Positions 1-6,099 are shown, counted from the stretch's first letter. The stretch is DNA of 6,136 nucleotides from Paracoccaceae bacterium (GCA_026982275.1 JALSHK010000038.1:1-6136), one strand, 5' to 3'. The notes: a model not told the origin generated them from the sequence alone. Made by a program: numbers and translations.

Positions 1-630
1 CGCATGGGCGGACAGACCCCGCAACTGCGCGAAGGCCAGCGCTTTGAGCCGATCACCTTGCCTTTTGCCGAAAGCGTTAAAGATGTGCCGGTGCTGGGCG
101 ATATATATTACGATCTGATTTCGGGGCATAATATCCTTGTATATGCCGCTTTTGCGATTGTGGCCATCACATGGTGGGTGCTGTTTCGCACCCGCTTTGG
201 CTTGCGGATGCGGGCCGTGGGCGAGAACCCCGGGGCGGTGGATACGGCCGGTATTTCGGTGGTCAAGCTGCGCTATTCGGCCCTGATTATCACTGGTATC
301 CTGTGTGGGCTTGCCGGTGCATATCTCAGCCTTGGCACAGCATCGGCGGGCTTTGGCAAGGATATGACAGCGGGTCGGGGCTTTATTGCGCTGGCTGCGT
401 TGATTTTTGCCAAGTGGAAGCCTATTCCCGCCATGTGGGCCACGTTGCTCTTTGGCATGCTGGAAGCGATTGGCAACAAATACCAGACGCTTGATCTGGG
501 TTTTATTGTGCTGCCCGGGCAATTCATGCAGGCGCTGCCTTATATTCTGACCGTGGTTATTCTGGCGGGTTTTGTGGGCAAGGCCATTCCGCCAAAAGCG
601 GGCGGAGAACCCTATGTCAAAGAGCGATGA
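1..630 (+). CDS. Nucleoside-type ABC transporter permease (BMP family, YufQ/NupQ-like), 5' end missing
   Basis: This is the inner-membrane permease subunit of an ABC importer of the BMP/nucleoside class (BPD_transp_2 fold, COG1079-like). The frame is open from the first base (CGC before the first ATG). Only 209 codons are present against roughly 300-325 for the family, so the true start lies outside the window and the ATG at 4 is probably internal. Hydrophobic segments are visible at about residues 44-61, 93-113, 127-157 and 176-193 of the visible part. The cytoplasmic loop at 66-84 (GLRMRAVGENPGAVDTAGI) is the conserved coupling-type loop of this family, and GRGFIALAALIFAKW at 125-139 is also typical. 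The tail GGEPYVKER is hydrophilic. The gene overlaps the following phosphorylase by 17 bases, which fits nucleoside as the substrate. The ATPase, second permease and lipoprotein genes would be expected upstream, outside the window. Family assignment is from recalled motifs; the exact substrate is inferred from the neighbour. Confidence 0.88.
   Translation, partial: RMGGQTPQLREGQRFEPITLPFAESVKDVPVLGDIYYDLISGHNILVYAAFAIVAITWWVLFRTRFGLRMRAVGENPGAVDTAGISVVKLRYSALIITGILCGLAGAYLSLGTASAGFGKDMTAGRGFIALAALIFAKWKPIPAMWATLLFGMLEAIGNKYQTLDLGFIVLPGQFMQALPYILTVVILAGFVGKAIPPKAGGEPYVKER
604..609 (+). promoter_or_regulatory. Ribosome binding site that sets the phosphorylase start
   Basis: GGAGAA lies 4 bases before the ATG at 614, with the GGAG core 6 bases away. 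It lies inside the last codons of the permease gene. It favours the start at 614 over the in-frame ATG at 572, which would add 14 residues read from permease coding sequence. The arrangement suggests translational coupling. Confidence 0.7.
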
Positions 631-1411
631 GGCACTGGCGCGGGTGCAGGCCCGCGCGGGCAAAGCCCCGGTTGATCTGGGGCTGATCCTTGGCTCCGGG
701 CTTGGGCATATCGCCGATATGGTTGAGGGTGAGGCCTTTGATTACGGCGAGCTTGGAGGCTTTCCCGTCAGTGCGGTTTCGGGGCATTCGGCCAAGCTGG
801 TGGTGGGCCGGCTTTGGGGCAGGCGGGTGGCGGTATTTGGCGGGCGGGCGCATTATTACGAGCGCGGGCAGGCAGATGCGATGCGCGTGCCGTTGGAGTT
901 GCTTAAGGCGTTGGGGGCGGACAAGGTGATTCTGACCAATGCCGCTGGCTCTTTTCGGCCCGATATTCCACCCGGAGATCTGATGCTGATCTCGGATCAT
1001 ATCAATTTTTCCGGTCTCAACCCGCTGATCGGCGAGGCCACCGATGCGCGCTTTGTCAACATGACCAACGCTTATGATGCCACAATGCGCGCGGCGCTGG
1101 AAGCGGCCGCCAAGGCTGAAGGGATGCAGCTGAAATCGGGTGTCTATAGCTGGTATTCCGGCCCGAGCTTTGAAACACCTGCCGAGATCAACGCCCTCAA
1201 AACCCTTGGCTCCGATGCGGTCGGCATGTCTACCGTGCCCGAAGTGATTCTGGCGCGGTTTTTGGGGCTGAAGGCGGCGGCGATCTCTGTGATTACCAAT
1301 ATGGCGGCTGGTTTGGGCACTGAAAATATCTCGCATGAGCATACCAAAAATATGGCCCCGATCGGCGCAGCAAAGCTGGAAAAGGTTTTGCATCGCTATA
1401 TTTCGGGTTGA
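614..1411 (+). CDS. punA: Purine nucleoside phosphorylase (trimeric PNP/MTAP family)
   Basis: The enzyme cleaves purine (deoxy)nucleosides with phosphate to free base and (deoxy)ribose-1-phosphate in the cytoplasm (purine salvage). The 265-residue product matches the usual length of the low-molecular-weight trimeric class. Visible motifs are LGSGLG at 26-31 (phosphate-binding Ser27), SGHSA at 56-60 (His58), GGRAHYYERG at 76-85 (Arg78, His80, Tyr82), TNAAGS at 108-113, GPSFETPAEI at 183-192 (Phe186, Glu187), VGMSTVPEV at 203-211 (Met205) and SVITNMAAG at 225-233. Glu187 and Asn229 correspond to Glu201 and Asn243 of human PNP. Asn at this place, rather than the Asp of MTA phosphorylases, predicts 6-oxopurine nucleosides (inosine, guanosine) as substrates. 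The start at 614 is chosen for its ribosome binding site and because family proteins begin close to the LGLILGSGLG strand. The symbol punA is by family; such genes are also labelled deoD or xapA. The overlap with the transporter permease supports an import-and-salvage operon. Confidence 0.93.
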   Translation: MSKSDEALARVQARAGKAPVDLGLILGSGLGHIADMVEGEAFDYGELGGFPVSAVSGHSAKLVVGRLWGRRVAVFGGRAHYYERGQADAMRVPLELLKALGADKVILTNAAGSFRPDIPPGDLMLISDHINFSGLNPLIGEATDARFVNMTNAYDATMRAALEAAAKAEGMQLKSGVYSWYSGPSFETPAEINALKTLGSDAVGMSTVPEVILARFLGLKAAAISVITNMAAGLGTENISHEHTKNMAPIGAAKLEKVLHRYISG

Positions 1412-1421
1412 CCGGTGAAAA

Positions 1422-1431
1422 TGTCGCAGCG
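1422..1431 (+). repeat. Shared 10-base element upstream of exporter copy 1
   Basis: TGTCGCAGCG occurs here 72 bases before the start of the first TSUP gene, and again at 2417-2426, 75 bases before the start of the second. It lies just after the preceding stop codon in both places. It could be a remnant of the tandem duplication or a regulatory site. Function is not established. Confidence 0.4.
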
Positions 1432-1493
1432 CAACATGCTTTGCAGACTCAATATTCAGGCGTAGGAGAAAAACCTCATACAGGAGACTGGAG

Positions 1494-2405
1494 ATGCAGG
1501 TTTATTTGCCTATTGCCGAAGTATCGGTAAATATTTTTGTATTGCTCGGGCTTGGCGGTGTAGTGGGTGTTTTGTCGGGCATGTTTGGCGTGGGGGGCGG
1601 CTTTATCCTGACACCGCTTTTGTTTTTTGTCGGCATTCCGCCGACCGTGGCCGTGGCAACCGGTGCAAACCAGATCGTCGCTTCGTCTTTTTCCGGCGTT
1701 TTGGCGCATTTCAAGCGTAAAACCGTCGATATAAAAATGGGGATGTTTTTGCTGGCCGGCGGGCTGGCAGGCGCAGCAATCGGCGTTCAGGTATTTGCAT
1801 GGCTCACAAGGCTGGGGCAGATCGAGCTGATCGTCACCCTGACCTATGTACTGTTTTTAGGGTTGATCGGCAGCCTGATGTTTCTCGAAAGCGTAAATGC
1901 CCTGTTCAGGGCCAAGCGTAAAGCGGCCAGGCGGGGCAAGCATCATAGCTGGATCCAGCACCTGCCGCTCAAAACCAGATTTAGGGTATCGCGGCTATAT
2001 ATCAGCATGATCCCGCCGGTAGTTGTCGGATTTCTGGTCGGTTTTCTTTCAGCGATCATGGGGGTTGGTGGCGGCTTTATCATGGTGCCGGCGATGATTT
2101 ACCTGCTGGGCATGCCCACCAAGGTTGTGGTGGGCACCTCGCTTTTCCAGATCATTTTTGTTGCGGCATACGCCACCTTGATGCATGCTTATGAAAGCCA
2201 GACGGTGGATGCGGTATTGGCGCTCACCCTGATCGTCAGCGGGGTGGTTGGCGCGCAATTCGGCTCTGTTATCGGGCTGAAACTGAAGGCGGAATATTTG
2301 CGGGTGCTGCTGGCATTGATGGTTTTGGCGATCTGCTTCAAGCTGGGATTGTCGCTCGTCATCGAGCCGGCGGATCTATATTCGATCTTGCCGGTCAAGG
2401 CGTGA
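1494..2405 (+). CDS. TSUP-family (TauE/SafE) membrane exporter, copy 1
   Basis: This is a predicted inner-membrane transporter of the TauE/SafE family (PF01925, COG0730), whose studied members move small sulfur compounds such as sulfite or organosulfonates. The 303 residues fit the longer members of the family. It shows the family's internal duplication: SGMFGVGGGFILTPLL at 28-43 and SAIMGVGGGFIMVPAM at 186-201 are equivalent motifs opening the two halves. The halves are joined by a basic, probably cytoplasmic loop at about 139-163 (RAKRKAARRGKHHSW and following). Hydrophobic segments occupy most of 12-135 and 168-292. The start at 1494 has a good ribosome binding site, AGGAG at 1482-1486, 7 bases away. 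It is 82 bases after the phosphorylase with no clear terminator between, so read-through is possible, though the function differs. A paralogue about 69% identical follows 86 bases downstream. Residue 57 is Gly, where copy 2 has Glu. The substrate is unknown. Confidence 0.9.
   Translation: MQVYLPIAEVSVNIFVLLGLGGVVGVLSGMFGVGGGFILTPLLFFVGIPPTVAVATGANQIVASSFSGVLAHFKRKTVDIKMGMFLLAGGLAGAAIGVQVFAWLTRLGQIELIVTLTYVLFLGLIGSLMFLESVNALFRAKRKAARRGKHHSWIQHLPLKTRFRVSRLYISMIPPVVVGFLVGFLSAIMGVGGGFIMVPAMIYLLGMPTKVVVGTSLFQIIFVAAYATLMHAYESQTVDAVLALTLIVSGVVGAQFGSVIGLKLKAEYLRVLLALMVLAICFKLGLSLVIEPADLYSILPVKA
1680..1742 (+). repeat. Near-identical DNA block shared by the two exporter genes (copy 1 side)
   Basis: This block matches 2678-2740 at 61 of 63 bases, and 1702-1742 is perfectly identical to 2700-2740 (41 bases), including every third codon position. 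It encodes the run ending AHFKRKTVDIKMG (residues 71-83). Flanking regions differ at many synonymous sites, so the block stands out from the general level of similarity. Possible causes are local gene conversion or selection on the DNA or RNA. Confidence 0.75.
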
Positions 2406-2416
2406 GTGTTCCGATT

Positions 2417-2426
2417 TGTCGCAGCG
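2417..2426 (+). repeat. Shared 10-base element upstream of exporter copy 2
   Basis: This is the second occurrence of TGTCGCAGCG (first at 1422-1431), 11 bases after the stop codon of copy 1. The TTGTCG at 2416-2421 overlaps it and resembles a -35 hexamer; TACATT at 2438-2443 would be a weak -10 at 16-base spacing. Neither promoter role nor operator role is demonstrated. Confidence 0.35.
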
Positions 2427-2435
2427 ATTAGGGCT

Positions 2436-2461
2436 AATACATTCAAATATTATATTATAAA
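2436..2461 (+). promoter_or_regulatory. AT-rich stretch, possible promoter region for exporter copy 2
   Basis: About 26 bases made almost only of A and T, including TATTATATTATAAA at 2448-2461, lie in the 86-base gap between the two exporter genes. This contrasts sharply with the GC-rich surroundings. Several -10-like hexamers (TATTAT, TATATT, TATAAA) can be read, but none has a convincing -35 at 16-18 bases. The stretch would allow copy 2 and the following gene to be transcribed separately from copy 1. This is inference from composition. Confidence 0.35.
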
Positions 2462-2491
2462 CGGAAGATCTCACAACATTCAGGTGCAACC

Positions 2492-3406
2492 ATGTTGATT
2501 TACCTCCCCATTGCCGAAGTATCGGTGAATATATTTGTATTGCTGGGCCTTGGTGGCCTTGTGGGTATGCTCTCGGGAATTTTTGGTGTTGGCGGCGGGT
2601 TTTTGATGACTCCGATCCTGATCATGATCGGCATTCCGCCGGCTGTGGCCGTGGCAACCGAGGCCAACCAGATTGTGGCTTCGTCTTTTTCCGGCGTGCT
2701 GGCGCATTTCAAGCGTAAAACCGTCGATATAAAAATGGGGCTGATCCTGATGCTGGGCGGGCTGGTCGGTGCCACGCTCGGGGTGCAAATATTCAAATAC
2801 CTCAAAAGCATCGGGCAGGTAGAGCTGCTGGTCACCCTGTCTTACGTGGTATTCCTTGGCCTTGTGGGCAGCATGATGTTTGTCGAGAGCCTGAATGCCA
2901 TTCGCCGCGCAGGCAAGCCCGGTGCCAAGCCAAAGAAAAAGAAGCACAGCTGGATGCACGGGCTGCCCTTCAAAACCCGCTTTCGCACCTCCGGGCTATA
3001 TATTTCGGTTATTCCGCCCATCATTATCGGCGTTGCCGTGGGTATTCTGGCGGCGATCATGGGCGTAGGCGGTGGTTTTATCATGGTGCCGGCCATGATC
3101 TATATGCTGGGCATGCCTACCAAGGTTGTGGTTGGCACCTCGCTATTCCAGATCATTTTCGTAACAGCTTACACCACGCTTTCCCATGCTATGCAAAACT
3201 TTACGGTAGATGCTATTCTGGCGCTGCTGCTGATTATCGGCGGCGTTATTGGCGCGCAGATCGGCACGCGGATCGGGGTGAAGCTGAAGGCCGAACAATT
3301 GCGGATATTGCTGGCTGCCATGGTGCTTCTCATGTGTGGCAAGCTGGCGCTTGACCTTCTTTTGGTGCCTTCCGAGATCTTTTCTATTGGCGCAGGGGGC
3401 GAATAA
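2492..3406 (+). CDS. TSUP-family (TauE/SafE) membrane exporter, copy 2
   Basis: This is a tandem paralogue of the preceding gene, with 304 residues and collinear with it except for one extra residue in the central loop. It has the same paired family motifs, SGIFGVGGGFLMTPIL at 28-43 and AAIMGVGGGFIMVPAM at 187-202. The conserved stretches ANQIVASSFSGVLAHFKRK (58-76) and KVVVGTSLFQIIFV (211-224) are also shared. The central loop is lysine-rich (GAKPKKKKHSW, about 144-154), which places it in the cytoplasm by the positive-inside rule. Glu57 (VAVATEANQ) replaces the Gly of copy 1, putting a charge in or beside a membrane segment. The start at 2492 has AGGTG at 2482-2486, 5 bases away, and aligns exactly with the start of copy 1. 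The stop codon touches the ATG of the TIGR02186 gene, so the two are almost certainly co-translated. Transport direction and substrate (sulfite, sulfonate or another anion) are assumed from the family only. Confidence 0.9.
   Translation: MLIYLPIAEVSVNIFVLLGLGGLVGMLSGIFGVGGGFLMTPILIMIGIPPAVAVATEANQIVASSFSGVLAHFKRKTVDIKMGLILMLGGLVGATLGVQIFKYLKSIGQVELLVTLSYVVFLGLVGSMMFVESLNAIRRAGKPGAKPKKKKHSWMHGLPFKTRFRTSGLYISVIPPIIIGVAVGILAAIMGVGGGFIMVPAMIYMLGMPTKVVVGTSLFQIIFVTAYTTLSHAMQNFTVDAILALLLIIGGVIGAQIGTRIGVKLKAEQLRILLAAMVLLMCGKLALDLLLVPSEIFSIGAGGE
2678..2740 (+). repeat. Near-identical DNA block shared by the two exporter genes (copy 2 side)
   Basis: This is the partner of 1680-1742, offset by 998 bases, which is the same offset as the two start codons. 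The only differences are the two adjacent bases at 2698-2699 (GC here, TT in copy 1). Confidence 0.75.
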
Positions 3407-4177
3407 ATGTTTCGCATAGTTTTCATCGCGATTTCAATTATCGCCTCGCCTTTGTTTGCACAGGAAACCGTAGTAGTGGACCTGAGCCAGAACCGGATTG
3501 AAATCACGGCAACCTATTCCGGCTCGAATATTTTCGTATTCGGAGCTGTGAAGCGTGACACTCCCTTGCCCGCGGGCACCGGATCGCTGGATGTGGCTAT
3601 CGTTATCGAGGGCCCGCTAGAAACTGTAACCGTTCGAAAAAAAGAGAAAAAGCTCGGTATCTGGGTGAATTCCGATGCGGTTGAAATTCACCGCGCTCCC
3701 AGCTTTTTCACCATCGCCACGACCCGCCCGCTGGAAGAAATGCTGAATGAAGGCGATCGTCGTGACTATGCGATCGGGCTGGATTATGCCGTGCGCCCGC
3801 AGCCCGATGCAGAGGATGATATTGATGCCAATATAGAGAGCTTTGCCGAGGCGGTGGTTCGGATCCGGGAAGATGACGGCTTATATTCCCAGCGTGAGGG
3901 CTTGGTAAACCTGACCGATGATATTCTGTTCGAGGCTGGCATTTCTCTACCGGCCAATCTGGTAGAAGGGGATTATACCGCCCGTATTTATCTTGTGCGA
4001 GACAAAAACATAGTCGCCGACGCCGCTGTCGAAATTACAGTGCGCAAGGCCGGGCTGGAGGCCTGGCTCTATGATCTTTCGCGCGAAAATTCGCTGCTAT
4101 ACGGGCTGCTATCTCTGCTGGTGGCTTTGGTCGCGGGCTATGGCGCTTCCGAGATATTCCGGCGGCTGAAACGCTAA
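3407..4177 (+). CDS. TIGR02186-family membrane-anchored extracytoplasmic protein (Alph_Pro_TM)
   Basis: This 256-residue protein of unknown function is recognised as the TIGR02186 / putative transmembrane Alph_Pro_TM family, which I recall as alphaproteobacterial and often beside TauE/SafE genes. Residues 1-18 look like a signal peptide with probable cleavage after LFA (A18|Q19). The body at about 20-225 is hydrophilic and rich in beta-strand-like segments. It contains the family-like YSGSNIFVFGAVKRD (37-51) and a repeated VEGDYTARIYLVRDKNIV-type strand pattern near 185-203. A hydrophobic helix at about 230-247 is followed by a basic tail (FRRLKR). This predicts a periplasmic domain anchored by a C-terminal helix with its tail inside. 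The gene begins directly after the stop of exporter copy 2 (TAAATG), with AGGGGG at 3394-3399 as ribosome binding site, so it is probably a partner of the exporters. Its role (substrate capture, gating or assembly) is not known. Its stop overlaps the convergent channel gene. Confidence 0.85.
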   Translation: MFRIVFIAISIIASPLFAQETVVVDLSQNRIEITATYSGSNIFVFGAVKRDTPLPAGTGSLDVAIVIEGPLETVTVRKKEKKLGIWVNSDAVEIHRAPSFFTIATTRPLEEMLNEGDRRDYAIGLDYAVRPQPDAEDDIDANIESFAEAVVRIREDDGLYSQREGLVNLTDDILFEAGISLPANLVEGDYTARIYLVRDKNIVADAAVEITVRKAGLEAWLYDLSRENSLLYGLLSLLVALVAGYGASEIFRRLKR

Positions 4178-4956
4178 CCTCTATTTTTGAGGCTCATCGC
4201 TTCCACTTTAGCGGTGAGCGCGTCCAGCTTGGCCATCACCTCGTCGCGGTAGGCATCGGTCGCTTCGTTCTCCTCGACCTCGTTTTCGCCCTCCATAGAG
4301 GTCACGATCAGGCCAACCACAAGGTTGACCACCGCAAAGGTGGTGATCATGATAAACGGCAGGAAAAACGCCCATGCATAGGGATGCACCTCCATCACCG
4401 GCCGCACAATCCCCATAGACCAGCTTTCCAGCGTCATGATCTGGAAGAGCGAATACAGGCTCTCGCCAAGCGTGCCGAACCATTGCGGAAAAGTGTCGGC
4501 AAAAAGCTTGGTCGCCATCACACCGGCGATATAGAATATCAGTGCCATCAGCACAAATACCGACACCATGCCCGGCAGGGCTTTGATAAACCCTTCCACC
4601 ACCCGGCGCAGGCTGGGCGCCACCGAGATCACCCGCAGCACCCGCATGATCCGCATGGCGCGCAGCACCGAAAGCCCCCCCGCGCCCGGCACCAGCGATA
4701 TGCCGACAATGACAAAATCAAAATTATTCCAGCCGCCAAGGAAAAACCGGTGCCGATGCACGATCAGCTTCAGGAAAATCTCGAAGGTGAATATGCCAAG
4801 GCATATCTGGTCGATCAGGTTCAACAAAGGGCCGGCACTGGCCATCAGCTCTTTTGAGGTCTGCAATCCAAGCACGATGGCATTGATCAGAATTACCGCC
4901 AGAATGAAGTTGGAGAACCGGCGTGTAGAGATGAAATTTGCAATTTTTTGAATCAT
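4174..4956 (-). CDS. Single-domain voltage-gated sodium channel (NaChBac/NavAb family)
   Basis: This is a predicted homotetrameric inner-membrane voltage-gated Na+ channel (Ion_trans fold), 260 residues, complete. Segments are S1 about 13-31, S2 44-65, S3 78-90, S4 95-113, S5 127-150, pore region 160-185 and S6 192-219. S4 carries gating arginines R99, R102, R105 and R108 at every third place. Counter-charges are present at D49, E59 and D80. The pore motif MTLESWSMGIVRPVME holds the filter T175-L-E177-S-W-S-M181, the NavAb-type sodium filter. I217 falls at the recalled NavAb gate position. After S6 comes an acidic neck (EGENEVEENEATD, 222-234). A short helix with a 4-3-4-3 hydrophobic pattern (V240, L244, L247, V251, M254) follows, the usual tetrameric coiled coil. 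The start has GAGGGA 4 bases upstream on this strand. The gene lies 60 bases after the oxidase, so a shared transcript is possible. Likely roles are excitability linked to motility, chemotaxis or pH homeostasis, inferred from family members. Confidence 0.95.
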   Translation of the reverse strand: MIQKIANFISTRRFSNFILAVILINAIVLGLQTSKELMASAGPLLNLIDQICLGIFTFEIFLKLIVHRHRFFLGGWNNFDFVIVGISLVPGAGGLSVLRAMRIMRVLRVISVAPSLRRVVEGFIKALPGMVSVFVLMALIFYIAGVMATKLFADTFPQWFGTLGESLYSLFQIMTLESWSMGIVRPVMEVHPYAWAFFLPFIMITTFAVVNLVVGLIVTSMEGENEVEENEATDAYRDEVMAKLDALTAKVEAMSLKNRG

Positions 4957-5016
4957 GACTTCCCTCTGAATCGATATTTTCAGGCAATTTATGGGAAAGT
5001 TATTAAAAAGCCAATA

Positions 5017-6099
5017 TCAGGCATCGGGCTTGATCTGCCACGGCATCGGCTGCTTCACCCGCCTGGTCAGATGATGAACCGGAGACATATCCTTGGGGAT
5101 ATCGGGCACCTCTCCCCGCAGCATAGCCGCCAGCGCGCCGGCTATTTTATGGGCATTGCCCAGCCCGGTCTTGAATCCTCCGGTGGCGACAAATGTATGC
5201 CCATCCAGCTGCCCCAGCATCGCCTCGGGCTTGGGCGCGCGCGGGCGCAGGCCGGCATGGCGCTCCAGCACGCGGGCCGCTTTCAGCGTGGGCACAATCC
5301 CATAAGCCTTTTGCAGCACCGCCTCCAATAGCGCATCGGTGCTTTGGGCATTATCAAATTTGTTTTCGCTGGTCGCCCCCACCGCCACGCGCCCATCGGC
5401 ATGGGGAATTATATAGACCCCGTTGCCATAAATCACCGGATGCCCCGCAGGCACCCCCCCCGATAAAAGCGCCGCCTGCCCCTTTACGCCGCGAATTTTA
5501 CCTTCCCCCAGATAGGGGGCCAAAAGCGCTTCACTGCCCACACCGGCCGCAATCACCCTTATGCCCTCCTGCGCTTCCGCTTCGCAGTTTTCCACAATCT
5601 CGCCCCCAAGCGCGCGCACCGCCCCCGCCAGCGCCGCGCAGGCCATGCGCGGGCTGATCCGCGCCGAAAGGGTCTCATGCACAAGCCCGAAAGGCGCGGC
5701 ATCCGGCGCAATGCCATCCGCCGCCTCAATCACTTTCCAGCCAAACTCCCGAGGCCAAAGCCGCGCCGCGCCAGCCACCCGCCCCCGCGCTTTTTCCGCC
5801 TCATAAGGATCTTCCAGCGGCATATAGCGCCCCACACGGCCATAGCTGCTGGAAAGCCCCGAAAGCGCCTCCACCTTGGCCCAGTATTGCGCGGCGCTCA
5901 CCAGCGCCTCCAGCTGGAATTGCTTGCGGATATTCCAGTCTTCCGGCACATGCGGGCTAAGCGCTCCCACCAGACCGCCGCTGGCCCCTTGGCCAATGCG
6001 CCCTTTTTCCAGCACCGTTACACGATGCCCGTCCTGCAAGAGCGCCAGCGCCGAGGCCAGCCCGTAAACCCCCGCTCCGATCACGGTAATTTTGGCCAT
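5017..6099 (-). CDS. FAD-dependent amino-acid oxidase/dehydrogenase (DadA / glycine oxidase-like)
   Basis: This flavoprotein of the DAO superfamily (PF01266) probably oxidatively deaminates a D-amino acid, glycine or a related amine. The exact substrate cannot be read. The 360-residue form opens with the FAD dinucleotide-binding strand and loop ITVIGAGVYGLASALAL (4-20; GxGxxG at 8-13). E31 at the end of the second strand is the usual ribose-binding acid, and QGASGGLVGALSPH (37-50) follows. The C-terminal half has GVYIIPHADGRVAVGATSE, then GLRPRAPKPEAMLGQ (283-297) and ATGGFKTGLGNAHKIA (305-320), the second FAD-contact region of the family. Here GFKTGLGNAHK replaces the commoner GHGRxG-type ending. 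The start at 6099 is chosen over the ATG at 6114 because AAGGAAAG sits 7 bases upstream and the glycine motif then begins at the usual distance. The ATG at 6114 has no good ribosome binding site. The tail after 340 is basic and proline-containing. The sodium channel gene follows on the same strand. Confidence 0.85.
   Translation of the reverse strand: MAKITVIGAGVYGLASALALLQDGHRVTVLEKGRIGQGASGGLVGALSPHVPEDWNIRKQFQLEALVSAAQYWAKVEALSGLSSSYGRVGRYMPLEDPYEAEKARGRVAGAARLWPREFGWKVIEAADGIAPDAAPFGLVHETLSARISPRMACAALAGAVRALGGEIVENCEAEAQEGIRVIAAGVGSEALLAPYLGEGKIRGVKGQAALLSGGVPAGHPVIYGNGVYIIPHADGRVAVGATSENKFDNAQSTDALLEAVLQKAYGIVPTLKAARVLERHAGLRPRAPKPEAMLGQLDGHTFVATGGFKTGLGNAHKIAGALAAMLRGEVPDIPKDMSPVHHLTRRVKQPMPWQIKPDA

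Noticed and set aside
572..613. Longer phosphorylase start at 572
   Set aside because: The extra 14 residues come from permease coding sequence, while the ATG at 614 has a good ribosome binding site and gives the normal family length.
617..1393. Long open frame on the minus strand (258 residues) opposite the phosphorylase gene
   Set aside because: It is antisense to a clearly conserved enzyme, is rich in His, Arg, Gln and Pro without recognisable motifs, and is explained as a shadow of the codon pattern.
1431..1444. Small inverted repeat GCAA-CATGCT-TTGC in the leader of exporter copy 1
   Set aside because: A four-base stem is expected by chance and nothing around it supports a riboswitch or attenuator.
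3637..3643. Run of seven A in the TIGR02186 gene, in the A-AAA-AAA frame of a slippery site, as a possible programmed frameshift
   Set aside because: The zero frame stays open and the full-length protein matches the family layout with its anchor; no downstream hairpin was seen. It simply encodes a lysine-rich strand (RKKEKK).
4384..4857. Plus-strand open frame rich in His, Arg and Gln opposite the sodium channel gene
   Set aside because: Low-complexity composition typical of antisense reading of a membrane protein gene; no ribosome binding site or family resemblance.
5001..5034. Possible terminator after the oxidase on the minus strand (AAGCC, 14-base loop, GGCTT followed by T residues)
   Set aside because: The stem is only 5 base pairs, the loop is long and the T run is short, and the channel gene follows closely; not strong enough to call.
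5193..5657. Plus-strand proline- and alanine-rich open frame opposite the oxidase
   Set aside because: It is an antisense shadow of a GC-rich gene; the composition is biased and no domain is visible.
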